Positions 1 through 7,516 of a stretch of DNA of 50,354 nucleotides are shown piece after piece. Below the pieces are notes generated by a model that saw only the letters and a list, made by a program, of their open reading frames with translations, was not told the DNA's origin and searched no databases. The stretch is from a bacterium OM1 bin76 (GTDB taxonomy: Bacteria > Actinomycetota > Acidimicrobiia > Spongiisociales > ZC4RG35). The stretch lies in the NCBI GenBank assembly GCA_002238785.1, contig MPNA01000009.1, positions 72,189 to 122,542 on the forward strand, read 5' to 3'. How positions within the stretch are numbered: position 1 is the first letter of the stretch; each line of letters begins with the position of its first letter. The position numbers and the translations under genes were made by a program.

Positions 1-2
1 AA

Positions 3-1904
3 CGGCTCGGCTATCGGGTGGAGGGACCGCTCACCATGAACAATGACGAGTTCTACGAGGCCGTGGCGGCCGGTGAGGTGGATCTGTGGGCCAACGGATG
101 GTTCCCAACCCACGATTCCTTCCTGCAGGAGGGACTGGTGGAACCGGTGGGAACGCAGGTTGATGACGGGGCGCTGCAGGGGTACTTCATGGATAGAGCC
201 ACTGCCGAAGCTCATGGCATAACCAACCTCGGCGACCTGTCCTCTCCGGAGCTTGCTGCCCTGTTCGACCAGGATGGGAACGGATTGGCCGACCTGATCG
301 GTTGTGAGGCTTCCTGGGGATGTGCGGCGATCATCGACCACCACCTTGAGGCCTATGGATTGACGGGGACCGTGGAGCAGGTTCAGGGCAGCTATTCACC
401 CTTGATAAGGGCGACCTTCGATCGATATCGATCCGGGCAACCGGTTCTCTATTACACATGGACACCCAACTGGACGGTGGGTGAATTACAGCCCGGCAGG
501 GACGTGGTCTGGCTGGAGACGCCCTTCCCCTCCCTTCCTGCAGATCAGGCTTCCTACCTGGACCAGACCTCCATTGCCGGAATCCGGGGATGCGCCAACG
601 ATCCCTGCGGGGTCGGGTGGCCACCCAATGACATACGGGCGGTCGCCAATACCGACTTCCTGGAGGACAATCCATCGATTCGCAGGCTTTTGGAGCAAGT
701 GGTAATACCCCTGCCAGACATCTCCGCCCAGAATGCTCTGATGGTGGCCGACGAGGGAGATCCCGAAGACATCCGTCGCCATGCCAAAGAGTGGGTGGAC
801 GTCAATGAGGCCACGGTGGAGCGCTGGATCGCGGCTGCGGATCCAGAAGCGGTCGGATTGGCAGACCCGAGCAGTGAGGTCTCCGCTGCCGGAGGACGAC
901 TGCCGGTGGCAGTTCGTCTCCTTGCTCCCTTCGCCATTTATGACAACCGCGCCTATAGCGGCTTCGAGGTGGAATTGGCGCGTCTGCTGGCCGCCCGCTT
1001 GGGGATGGAAGCCGATATCTACGCGGTGGACACCGTCGCAAAGCAGATAGACGACATCAACCGCGGCGTCGCCCGAGTGGCTCTGGGAGGAGTGGCGATC
1101 ACCGAGTCGAGAGAGCGTTTGGTCGACTTCTCGATGCCGGTGCTCGATGCGGGACTGACCATCCTGGCGCCCACCGAGTCGTCCAGGCACATCGGCGATC
1201 GGATCGTGATCTTCTTCCGAGCCATCGTCTCTTCCGACCTCCCATGGCTCCTGGTGCTGTTCGGGGTGGCTGTGCTGGTCTCCGCCCATGTGATCTGGTG
1301 GCTGGAACGGCATCACAACGCCGATTTCGCGGTTCCCTACCGCCAGGGAATCTGGGACTCGTTCTACTGGTCGGTGGTGACCATGAGCACGGTCGGATAT
1401 GGCGACAAGGTTGCCAGGGGAGCGAAGGGGAGGGTGTTCGCGCTGGTTTGGATTGCCCTGGGGACCCTGGTGTTCGCCAGTTTTACCGCTTCTATCGCTT
1501 CTTCGTTAGCGGTTAACGAACTGCGGGGCGAGATATCCGGACCTTCCGACTTACCCGGCCACCGGGTTGCCACGGTTACCCAATCGGCGGGGGCTGCCTA
1601 TATGACCTCCGTCGGGGTGGGACCGGTGCTGGTAGACGAGATTGGGGAGGCCTACTTGCTTCTGGAGTCGGGTGAGGTCGATGCGGTTGTTTTCGACGCT
1701 CCGGTGCTTCACTTTCACGCTGCCCGGCAAGGAGGTGGCGAGGTGGCGACAGTGGGGCCCGACTTCGAGAAGGTCCAGTACGGATTGGTCCTGAGCGAGG
1801 ACGATACCGAGTTCCGGGAGCAGGTCAATCTGGCACTGCTGGATCTCATCGAGAGTGGGGTCTACCGCCAACTTCATGACCGCTGGTTCGGTCCGTTGGG
1901 ATGA
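3..1904 (+). CDS. Glycine-betaine-type binding domain fused to a prokaryotic ionotropic glutamate-receptor-like channel (5' partial)
   Basis: The reading frame is open to the window edge, so the N-terminus lies outside; residues below are counted from the GTG at 18. Residues 1-275 resemble the C-terminal part of OpuAC/ProX-type substrate-binding domains (YTWTPNW near 146-152, GCANDPCG near 191-198, two closely spaced Cys pairs). Residues 295-385 look like the first half of a family 3 amino-acid-binding domain. A hydrophobic segment follows (about 408-428), then a pore loop with the K+-filter motif TVGYGD (458-463) and a second membrane segment (about 471-498). Residues 506-628 give the second half of the binding domain, ending in the typical YRQLHDRWFG. 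A binding domain split by a two-helix K+ pore is the GluR0-type receptor layout. The extra betaine-like domain in front is unusual. It probably sits in the cytoplasmic membrane with the binding domains outside. Ligand and gating are unknown. Confidence 0.85.
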   Translation, partial: RLGYRVEGPLTMNNDEFYEAVAAGEVDLWANGWFPTHDSFLQEGLVEPVGTQVDDGALQGYFMDRATAEAHGITNLGDLSSPELAALFDQDGNGLADLIGCEASWGCAAIIDHHLEAYGLTGTVEQVQGSYSPLIRATFDRYRSGQPVLYYTWTPNWTVGELQPGRDVVWLETPFPSLPADQASYLDQTSIAGIRGCANDPCGVGWPPNDIRAVANTDFLEDNPSIRRLLEQVVIPLPDISAQNALMVADEGDPEDIRRHAKEWVDVNEATVERWIAAADPEAVGLADPSSEVSAAGGRLPVAVRLLAPFAIYDNRAYSGFEVELARLLAARLGMEADIYAVDTVAKQIDDINRGVARVALGGVAITESRERLVDFSMPVLDAGLTILAPTESSRHIGDRIVIFFRAIVSSDLPWLLVLFGVAVLVSAHVIWWLERHHNADFAVPYRQGIWDSFYWSVVTMSTVGYGDKVARGAKGRVFALVWIALGTLVFASFTASIASSLAVNELRGEISGPSDLPGHRVATVTQSAGAAYMTSVGVGPVLVDEIGEAYLLLESGEVDAVVFDAPVLHFHAARQGGGEVATVGPDFEKVQYGLVLSEDDTEFREQVNLALLDLIESGVYRQLHDRWFGPLG

Positions 1905-1963
1905 CGAGACGCGGCCGGTGAATTCCATCGGCCTGATTGCCGGCGACTGGTAGCCTCCGGCCT

Positions 1964-2626
1964 ATGTCTTGGCGTAAGAAGCCCAAAAGTGTTCCTGATC
2001 AGAATCAAGCTCTGCCCGGCCGGCAGACTCCCCTGGCTGTTCCCGAGTTGCACCATGTCTCCGGAGCGCGGATCGTCCCTCCCTTCCCTGATGACACTGA
2101 GCTGATCTGGTTCGGCATGGGGTGCTTCTGGGGCGCGGAGCGGATGATGTGGCGGACCGAGGGCGTGTATTCCACCGCAGCGGGCTACCAGGGGGGGATC
2201 ACCCCCAACCCCACCTACGAAGAGGTCTGTTCGGGCATGACCGGTCACACCGAAGTAGTGCAGGTGGTGTTCAGACCCCACGAAGTCAGTCTCGATCAAA
2301 TCATGCAGGTCTTCTGGGAGGGGCACGATCCCACCCAGGGGATGAGGCAGGGCAATGATCGTGGGACCCAGTACCGCTCGGCGGTTTATGCCAGCAAAGA
2401 AGAGCAACTGCCGGTGGTCTGGGCGAGTCTGGAGGCCTACCAGAAAGAGCTTCATCGCAGCGGTTATGACCGGATAACCACCGAGATCGGTGTGGACAAG
2501 CCCTTTTACTACGCCGAGGACTACCACCAGCAGTATCTGTCCAAGAACCCGTGGGGCTACTGTGGAATCGGTGGGACCGGCGTCTCCTACTGCACCCCCG
2601 CTCAGGCTCAACAAGCCACCGGATAG
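1964..2626 (+). CDS. msrA: Peptide methionine sulfoxide reductase MsrA
   Basis: The product reduces methionine-S-sulfoxide in proteins and free methionine, using thioredoxin. The 220-residue protein has the MsrA signature GCFWG with the nucleophilic Cys at residue 54, followed by the usual YQGG-type and HTEVVQV segments. Two further Cys near the C-terminus (YCGIGG and YC just after) are candidates for resolving Cys. The ATG at 1964 is preferred over an in-frame TTG at 1937 because it begins just ahead of the hydrophilic N-terminal extension. The N-terminal extension of about 45 residues before the catalytic domain is somewhat long for the family and shows no signal peptide, so a cytoplasmic enzyme is expected. 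The next gene starts 11 bases after the stop. Confidence 0.96.
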   Translation: MSWRKKPKSVPDQNQALPGRQTPLAVPELHHVSGARIVPPFPDDTELIWFGMGCFWGAERMMWRTEGVYSTAAGYQGGITPNPTYEEVCSGMTGHTEVVQVVFRPHEVSLDQIMQVFWEGHDPTQGMRQGNDRGTQYRSAVYASKEEQLPVVWASLEAYQKELHRSGYDRITTEIGVDKPFYYAEDYHQQYLSKNPWGYCGIGGTGVSYCTPAQAQQATG

Positions 2627-2637
2627 ACCGGGCCCCG

Positions 2638-3834
2638 GTGAAGGAGTCCCTCCGCTCCCAGGTTCCTCCCTTCTATGTAATGGAGGTGATGAAGGCTGCC
2701 GCCCGTCGAGAAGTTGCGGGCGGAGACGTTCTCCATCTGGAGGTGGGCCAGCCTATGACGCCTGCTCCCTCACGGGTGCGGGAGGCTGCCCGGAGGGGTC
2801 TTGCGGTGGATCGTCTCGGTTACACCGCTGCCACCGGCCTGGTGGCTCTCCGGGCGAGGGTCGGGCGTTTCTACGGGGAGCGGTACGGACTGGATGTCTC
2901 GCACGAACGGGTGGTGATGACCATCGGCGCCTCCGCAGGGTTCGTCCTCTCTTGCCTGGCGCTATTCGATCCCGGGGATCGGGTGGCGATGACCGTCCCC
3001 GGCTATTCGGCCTATCGCAATGTCCTCACGGCCCTGGGCCTGGAATTGGTGGAGGTCAGGGTGGACGCCGAGACCCGCTTCGTCCCAGCGGTGGACCGTC
3101 TGGAGGCGGCCGGTCCCTTGGACGGCCTGGTGGTGGCAAGCCCTTCCAATCCCACCGGGGTGACCCTGACAGCCGAGGAGATGAAGGAGGTGGCCGGATT
3201 CTGCTCCACAACCGGCACGGTGCTGATCTCCGATGAGATCTACCACGGAATCGACTACGGGGAGCGGGCCGCAACGGCGCTCGAATTCAGCGAATCGGCA
3301 GTGGTGGTGCAAAGTTTCTCCAAGTACTTCTCGATGACCGGCTGGCGACTGGGCTGGCTGGTGGTCCCACCCGAGATGTTTCGCCCGCTCGAACGATTGG
3401 CGCAGAACCTATTCATTGCTCCTCCCACGGTCTCCCAACTGGGCGCCCTGGAGGCGTTCGACTGCACCGATGAGTTGGACGCCAATGTCGCCGCCTACGC
3501 CCGGAGCCGTGAGATCCTGGTGGCGGGCTTGGCCGAAGCCGGAATCACCCGGATTGCTCCTCCTGACGGAGGTTTCTACGTGTACGCCGACGTTTCCCAT
3601 CTCGGCATGGTCTCTCCGGCCTTGTGTACCCGGTGGCTGGAGGAGATAGGCGTGGCGGCTACCCCGGGCATCGACTTCGACCCGGAGCAAGGAGACCGCT
3701 GGGTGCGCTTTTCGTACTCCGAGTCCACCGCCGACATTGTTGAAGCAGTTAGCCGCCTCAAAGGATGGGCCCATAACACTGAGCGAAGAGATTCGGATAA
3801 GCTACAGAGCACTGAGGGTTTAAGAAAGGAGTGA
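2638..3834 (+). CDS. PLP-dependent class I/II aminotransferase
   Basis: This is a fold-type I aminotransferase of about 398 residues, the usual length. The substrate motif SPSNPTG is at 169-175, the pyridoxal-binding Asp199 and Tyr202 lie in SDEIYHG, the Schiff-base Lys229 is in SFSKYFSMTGWRLGW, and the C-terminal Arg motif WVRFSYS is present. The frame is open back to 2551 inside msrA, but the GTG at 2638 matches the family N-terminus (the SLRSQVPPFYVMEV region) and follows the msrA stop. No strong Shine-Dalgarno site precedes it, so translation may be coupled to msrA. The sequence is closest in style to aspartate/LL-diaminopimelate-type aminotransferases. The amino donor cannot be assigned from sequence. 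Confidence 0.92.
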   Translation: MKESLRSQVPPFYVMEVMKAAARREVAGGDVLHLEVGQPMTPAPSRVREAARRGLAVDRLGYTAATGLVALRARVGRFYGERYGLDVSHERVVMTIGASAGFVLSCLALFDPGDRVAMTVPGYSAYRNVLTALGLELVEVRVDAETRFVPAVDRLEAAGPLDGLVVASPSNPTGVTLTAEEMKEVAGFCSTTGTVLISDEIYHGIDYGERAATALEFSESAVVVQSFSKYFSMTGWRLGWLVVPPEMFRPLERLAQNLFIAPPTVSQLGALEAFDCTDELDANVAAYARSREILVAGLAEAGITRIAPPDGGFYVYADVSHLGMVSPALCTRWLEEIGVAATPGIDFDPEQGDRWVRFSYSESTADIVEAVSRLKGWAHNTERRDSDKLQSTEGLRKE

Positions 3835-3838
3835 TTGG

Positions 3839-4108
3839 GTGAGCGCGTCAATTCACATGCAACATCAACCAAAAGCCCCTTTTCTGGACGGTATGGCGAG
3901 GCTCATTGACTTGGGTGGGAACTTTTGCAAGTACAAGAGTTTCAAGGCAGGTGGTGAAGCCGATCTTTACGTCCTACAGAAGGATTGGGAGGCGATCTGG
4001 GGGGACTGGGAGATCGTGTGGCATGACTTCTATTTAGGCACTTGCAAGTTTGCGGAGGAGATGGAGACTGCCACCGGATCACAGGGGGGGAGTATGGTGC
4101 ATGAGTGA
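3839..4108 (+). CDS. Small acidic protein of unknown function (89 aa)
   Basis: Function not recognised. A GTG start has an excellent Shine-Dalgarno site (AAAGGAG ending 7 bases upstream), and the stop overlaps the start of the next gene by 8 bases, so the pair is probably translationally coupled. The protein has no membrane segment or signal peptide. Its middle shows a pattern ARLIDLGG, then EADLYVLQKDWEAIWGDWE, rich in Trp and acidic residues. From memory, similar short proteins with a RLxDLGG...EAD...DWE pattern occur as orphan genes in mobile regions of actinobacteria and chloroflexi; this could not be checked. Base composition is more AT-rich than the flanking metabolic genes, which suggests acquisition together with its partner. 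Confidence 0.7.
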   Translation: MSASIHMQHQPKAPFLDGMARLIDLGGNFCKYKSFKAGGEADLYVLQKDWEAIWGDWEIVWHDFYLGTCKFAEEMETATGSQGGSMVHE

Positions 4109-4541
4109 CTCCACTGAAGGCGGGCCTCGGGATGTTAGGAGCCCCCGACCTGAGGGAGAGGTAGTCCCGAAAGTGGATGAAAACGGATCAGGCTCAGATG
4201 AGAGTGGGGAATTGGTGGCTCAACAGGTTTCCCTTTCGATGAGTGGACCCCTCCCGCCTCCCGTGATGCTTGAAGCATATGCAAAGATGATTCCAGATGC
4301 GCCGGAGCGGTTCATGAGAATACTGGAAGGCCAGCCTGAACACCGTATGAGGATGGAGGAGGCTGAGTCCAAGAGGGATGACTTCGGGTTGCGGGCAGCC
4401 TCCTTATTGTCGACCATGATCATTGGGGGAGGCATTTACTTGGTGGCTACGGGGCACGATTGGGCTGGGGCATCCATTATCAGTATGAATCTGGTGGGTT
4501 TGATAGGGGCATTTGTTTACCGCTCTCGTAATCGGGAGTAG
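4101..4541 (+). CDS. DUF2335-type small membrane protein
   Basis: The protein of about 146 residues has a low-complexity hydrophilic N-terminus (about 50 residues), then SGPLPPP and a short helix rich in Pro, Met and Glu (MIPDAPERFMRILEGQPEHR), followed by a charged helix and two closely spaced hydrophobic segments (about residues 95-113 and 119-135), ending in a short basic tail. This arrangement matches the DUF2335 family of predicted membrane proteins as I know it, whose function is not established. The ATG at 4101 is preferred over in-frame starts upstream because it overlaps the stop of the preceding gene and has a purine-rich GGGGGGAG about 9 bases ahead. With the 89-residue protein it forms a two-gene cassette, possibly a defence, stress or phage-derived unit. 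Confidence 0.75.
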   Translation: MSDSTEGGPRDVRSPRPEGEVVPKVDENGSGSDESGELVAQQVSLSMSGPLPPPVMLEAYAKMIPDAPERFMRILEGQPEHRMRMEEAESKRDDFGLRAASLLSTMIIGGGIYLVATGHDWAGASIISMNLVGLIGAFVYRSRNRE

Positions 4542-4631
4542 CCCACTTCGATCCGCAATTGTCGCGATGGCTTGCTTAGGTGATGAGACGAGCGCCATGA
4601 CGATGCGATAACGGGGTGACTGCCGGTAGAG

Positions 4632-5051
4632 TTGGCGGTCGTGTTGGATCCATCGGTGTTGGGTGTCGGCGGCGGTTTCGCCGAGATGGTGGGTTTGGTG
4701 CTCGACGAGTCCTCTTCTTCGCTGGTGAGAGGGCATGTTGAGGTGGGGAAGGAGCACCATCAGCCCTTCGGAATGGTGAATGCGGGTCTGCATGCCACCA
4801 TGGTGGAGACCCTGGCGTCGGTGGGGGCCTTCGTGTGGGCCCAGGAGCAGGGCATGATGGCGGCGGTGGGTGTTCACAACGCCACCGACTTCTTTCGTTC
4901 CCATCGATTCGGACGCTTGGATGGGGAGGCTGTGCCGATCCATCAGGGACGCAGCCAGCAGATCTGGCAGGTCACCATCATTAGGGCCTCCGACGGGAAG
5001 ATGGTCGCCCAGGGTCGACTGCGCCTCCAGAACTTGGACCAGATTCGCTGA
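4632..5051 (+). CDS. PaaI/hotdog-fold thioesterase-like protein
   Basis: The protein of about 139 residues has the spacing of a single-domain PaaI-type acyl-CoA thioesterase: a VRGHVEVGKEHHQPFG strand, then GMVNAGLHATMVETLAS, where the family usually has HGG followed by an acidic residue on the central hotdog helix, and a C-terminal strand ending VAQGRLRLQN. The usual His of HGG is Asn here (NAG), while the downstream acidic residue (Glu in VETL) is kept. It would hydrolyse acyl- or aroyl-CoA thioesters in the cytoplasm; the substrate is unknown. The start is uncertain: TTG at 4632 and GTG at 4641 are both possible and neither has a clear ribosome site. It stands alone, 90 bases after the DUF2335 gene. 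Confidence 0.8.
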   Translation: MAVVLDPSVLGVGGGFAEMVGLVLDESSSSLVRGHVEVGKEHHQPFGMVNAGLHATMVETLASVGAFVWAQEQGMMAAVGVHNATDFFRSHRFGRLDGEAVPIHQGRSQQIWQVTIIRASDGKMVAQGRLRLQNLDQIR

Positions 5052-5367
5052 CCAAAGACGCTTCCCTGTAGACCAGAACGCAGGCTCCTCGGCAGTCGTC
5101 GCTTTCTGTGGGGCGATTGAGGGAAAAGGGAAGACTAGGCCGATGGTCCCTAATGGGTACAGCAAATATTAATTCCCCCTTTTTCTGGCATCCCGGCTCT
5201 TGGTTTTACTAGCGTCCGTATACCGGATAACGATTCCGTTAACTGGGCATTTCGAGCAGGAGCCCCGTTTTGGGGTGTTCTGGTTGATGGTGATTAGGTA
5301 AAGAGAAAGCAGTGTGGGACCCATGCAGCCGGTTGGAGGCATAGGTCTGGAAGGAGAAGGCAAATTG
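5052..5367 (+). promoter_or_regulatory. Intergenic region upstream of the 24-kb catabolic locus
   Basis: No gene is seen in these 316 bases. It must hold the main promoter for the binding-protein gene and probably for the whole locus. A short inverted repeat TAACG-N4-CGTTA at 5228-5241 is a possible operator, for instance for the IclR regulator encoded at 7517, but it is only 5 bp per arm. A weak CCCC/GGGG hairpin lies at about 5262-5274. No convincing -35/-10 pair could be fixed by eye. AAGGAG at 5351-5356 is the Shine-Dalgarno site for the ATG at 5368. Confidence 0.35.
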
Positions 5368-6609
5368 ATGAGTAAACGTAGATCCTGGGTACGGGCGTTG
5401 GTGATCCTGTCGGTTCTGGCGCTCGTCGCCGCTTGCGGAGATGGTGACGACGAGGCGGCTGAAACTACCGCTGCGCCAACCACGGCTGCGCCAACCACGG
5501 CTGCCCCAGAGCCGGAAGAGCCTATCAAGCTGGGAACCATCTGGTTCAACTCCGGCGTGGCAGTAGGCCTGGGCGACATCATGCGCAACGGTTTCGAACT
5601 GGCAGTGAACCAGAAGAACGCTTCGGGAGGCCTCTTGGGACGTCAGATCGAGGTAATCCACTATGACGAGGGCTATTCGGCCGACGAGTCGGTGGCCTCG
5701 GCGCGTAAGGCTATTGCCGATGGTGTGGCCGGCGTCGCCGGCGGCAACGACGCCACCACCTGCGTGGCGATGAAGGATGCCGCGGCAGAGGTTGGTATGC
5801 CATTGGTGGTCACCGCCTGCGGCTCTGAGTTGGTCACCGAAGAAGGGTATGAGGGAGTCGTTCATATCCGCGCCCCAGTGAAGCAGAGCCAATCCGACAG
5901 CAACGCCCTTTCCGTGCTGGCCCGCTGGATGATCCAGCAGGGTTACCAGCGAGTGCAGGGCGTGGGAGTGGACTCTGACTGGGTGCGGCTGACGCACGAT
6001 GAGTTCACCCGCATCTTCGCGGAGGAAGCACCGGACGACTTCGAGTACACCGGCATGGTCTATTTCCCGTACGGAACGGCCGAAGCGCGGGTGGAAGTCA
6101 CCAAGGGCGTCGGCAACGAGCCGGATCTTCTCTATCTTGGCCTGTGGGGTAAGGACGTTGTGGTGAACGCCGTCCAAGCGGCCCGAGAGATCGGTTACGA
6201 GGGCGACATCATGGTCAACGAGGTTGTGTACACACCGCCGGAGGTGGAGGCCCTGGGGGATCTCTCCGAAGGCATCTACAGTTCGACAGGGTGGATTCTC
6301 GATGAATCCATTCCGGAGGCAGCTGCCTTCTCGGAGGCTTATGAATCTGCATTCGGGCATGCACCGGACTGGTGGTCCGAACTGGGGTACACGGCTGCTC
6401 AGCAGTTGATTGCCGCCATTGAAGCGGCTGGAAGCACCGACCACGCGGCGGTGGCTCCGCTGATGAACGACGAGCATGGGTTTACTACTCCCCGCGGCAA
6501 GCCCTTGCGCTTCAACGAGAAGGGATTGCGTCTGGTTGATGACTGGATCATCATCCAGTCCCGAGACGGTGTTCTGCTTCCCGTGGATGCAGTTCCTCTA
6601 GCCGGCTAG
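5368..6609 (+). CDS. Branched-chain amino-acid-type ABC transporter substrate-binding lipoprotein
   Basis: The protein is a periplasmic-binding-protein type I (LivJ/LivK, Leu/Ile/Val-binding) of about 413 residues. Residues 1-23 form a lipoprotein signal peptide: basic SKRRS, a hydrophobic core and lipobox LVAAC with Cys23. A Thr/Ala/Pro linker follows, containing two exact 15-bp tandem repeats (5473-5502). The mature domain starts at IKLGTIW and shows the family features NGFELAVNQKN, GGLLGRQIEV and AGGNDATTC. The ATG at 5368 is chosen over an in-frame ATG at 5314 because it gives the signal peptide and has AAGGAG upstream. It would capture the substrate for LivHMGF encoded at 8376-11730. PBP-I proteins of this class bind many ligands besides amino acids (amides, aromatic acids, urea-like compounds), so the ligand is open. 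Confidence 0.93.
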   Translation: MSKRRSWVRALVILSVLALVAACGDGDDEAAETTAAPTTAAPTTAAPEPEEPIKLGTIWFNSGVAVGLGDIMRNGFELAVNQKNASGGLLGRQIEVIHYDEGYSADESVASARKAIADGVAGVAGGNDATTCVAMKDAAAEVGMPLVVTACGSELVTEEGYEGVVHIRAPVKQSQSDSNALSVLARWMIQQGYQRVQGVGVDSDWVRLTHDEFTRIFAEEAPDDFEYTGMVYFPYGTAEARVEVTKGVGNEPDLLYLGLWGKDVVVNAVQAAREIGYEGDIMVNEVVYTPPEVEALGDLSEGIYSSTGWILDESIPEAAAFSEAYESAFGHAPDWWSELGYTAAQQLIAAIEAAGSTDHAAVAPLMNDEHGFTTPRGKPLRFNEKGLRLVDDWIIIQSRDGVLLPVDAVPLAG

Positions 6610-6634
6610 ACAAATCCTCCCAATAGATTGTGAT

Positions 6635-6673
6635 GTATCGGTCTGAGCCCATTGGTTTGGGCCAGACCGATAC
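6635..6673 (+). terminator. Long hairpin after the binding-protein gene (attenuator or mRNA stabiliser)
   Basis: The arms GTATCGGTCTG and CAGACCGATAC are perfectly complementary (11 bp). They are extended by GCCC/GGGC with a single A bulge, closing on an 8-base loop ATTGGTTT. It sits 25 bases after the stop of the binding-protein gene and 30 bases before ridA. No T-run follows, so it is a poor classical terminator. Such hairpins after binding-protein genes usually allow partial readthrough or protect the upstream mRNA, giving more binding protein than transporter. The structure is seen directly; the role is inferred. Confidence 0.7.
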
Positions 6674-6703
6674 TTCCTGTTGAAAGAGGAAGGAGGCTGG
6701 GCA

Positions 6704-7102
6704 ATGGTGGAGAGAATCTACGTACCGGTTGAAGAGGAATTCTTCAAGGTCATAGGGTCCAAGAGCCGTTGGAATGATGTGGTAAGAGTCGGGAACACTC
6801 TCTGGGTGACCGGCCAGTTGGGCTGGGACAAAACCACCGGGATTATGGCGGACACCCTGGAAGAACAGGCGGAACTGGCTCTGGAGAACCTCAAAAACGC
6901 CCTGGAACGAGCCGGCGCCAAGATGAGCGATGTGGTTTTGACCAGGATTTACCTGGTAGATCATGACCACTACCACCGGTACGAGCCCGTCTACGCCCGG
7001 TATTTCCCCGACCGGCAACCGGCGCGGGTTTCGGTAGTGGTGGCGGAATTGATCCACCACGCACTGTTCGACATAGAGGCTGTGGCCGTGGTGGATGAAT
7101 AG
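6704..7102 (+). CDS. RidA/YjgF/UK114-family protein
   Basis: RidA-type proteins hydrolyse reactive enamines and imines to ketones plus ammonia. The 132-residue protein has the family layout: WNDVVRVGNTLWVTGQLG, EEQAELALENLKNALERAGA, and PARVSVVVAEL with the conserved Arg of the active-site pocket, then an acidic residue near the end (DIEAVAVV). The ATG at 6704 follows AAGGAGG by 7 bases. Its position directly behind the transporter binding protein suggests that the pathway makes an enamine/imine intermediate, for example during transamination or deamination. Whether it keeps deaminase activity or belongs to an Rid subfamily with another hydrolytic role cannot be told. Confidence 0.92.
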   Translation: MVERIYVPVEEEFFKVIGSKSRWNDVVRVGNTLWVTGQLGWDKTTGIMADTLEEQAELALENLKNALERAGAKMSDVVLTRIYLVDHDHYHRYEPVYARYFPDRQPARVSVVVAELIHHALFDIEAVAVVDE

Positions 7103-7171
7103 TGATGGCCATCCACAGTTGCCGGTATCCTGTCTGCGCTCTAGCCGAGTTGCTTTAGCAAGGAGACGAAC

Positions 7172-7501
7172 GTGATCAAGACGGTGACGGTGCTGTCCAG
7201 GCGGTCCGACCTGACCAGTGAAGAATTCCACGATCACTGGAAGAAGGTCCATGCGCCGTTGGTGCTGGCCATGCCCAAGGTGCGTCGCTATGTGCAGTGT
7301 CGACCCCTGGAAGTACCCGGGAGGGAGGCTCCCTGCGACGGTGTGGCAGAGGTCTGGTATGACAGCGTTGAGGACTTTGTGTCCACAGCCGCATCTGCCG
7401 AGTACGCACGGCTGCTGGCCGACGAGAAGAACTTCATGGGCGCCAAGACTCAGGACTCGGTGTTCGTCATCGTGGAAGAGGACGAGTTTGTTGTCGGATA
7501 G
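7172..7501 (+). CDS. EthD-like dimeric alpha/beta-barrel protein
   Basis: The 109-residue protein begins MIKTVTVLSRRSDLTSEEFHDHWKK-type and continues VHAPLVLAMPKVRRYVQ, the pattern of EthD-domain ferredoxin-like proteins: strand, F-x-x-H/Y-W, H-x-P-L, then Y. A second strand-helix unit AEVWYDSVEDF follows. GTG at 7172 has AAGGAG 6 bases upstream. EthD was named from an ethyl tert-butyl ether degradation cluster, and members turn up in catabolic operons, but no general reaction is established. Here it lies between ridA and the IclR gene and is presumably part of the same pathway, either as a small lyase/isomerase or as a monooxygenase-like barrel. Confidence 0.85.
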   Translation: MIKTVTVLSRRSDLTSEEFHDHWKKVHAPLVLAMPKVRRYVQCRPLEVPGREAPCDGVAEVWYDSVEDFVSTAASAEYARLLADEKNFMGAKTQDSVFVIVEEDEFVVG

Positions 7502-7516
7502 ACTCACCGGCCACAG

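Noticed and set aside
5473-5502. Tandem 15-bp repeat as a separate element
   Set aside because: It encodes the Thr/Ala/Pro linker of a lipoprotein; the same kind of linker is found in the second binding protein, so it is a coding feature.
5239-6477. 412-codon frame on the minus strand
   Set aside because: It is antisense to the binding-protein gene, which has signal peptide, lipobox and family motifs.
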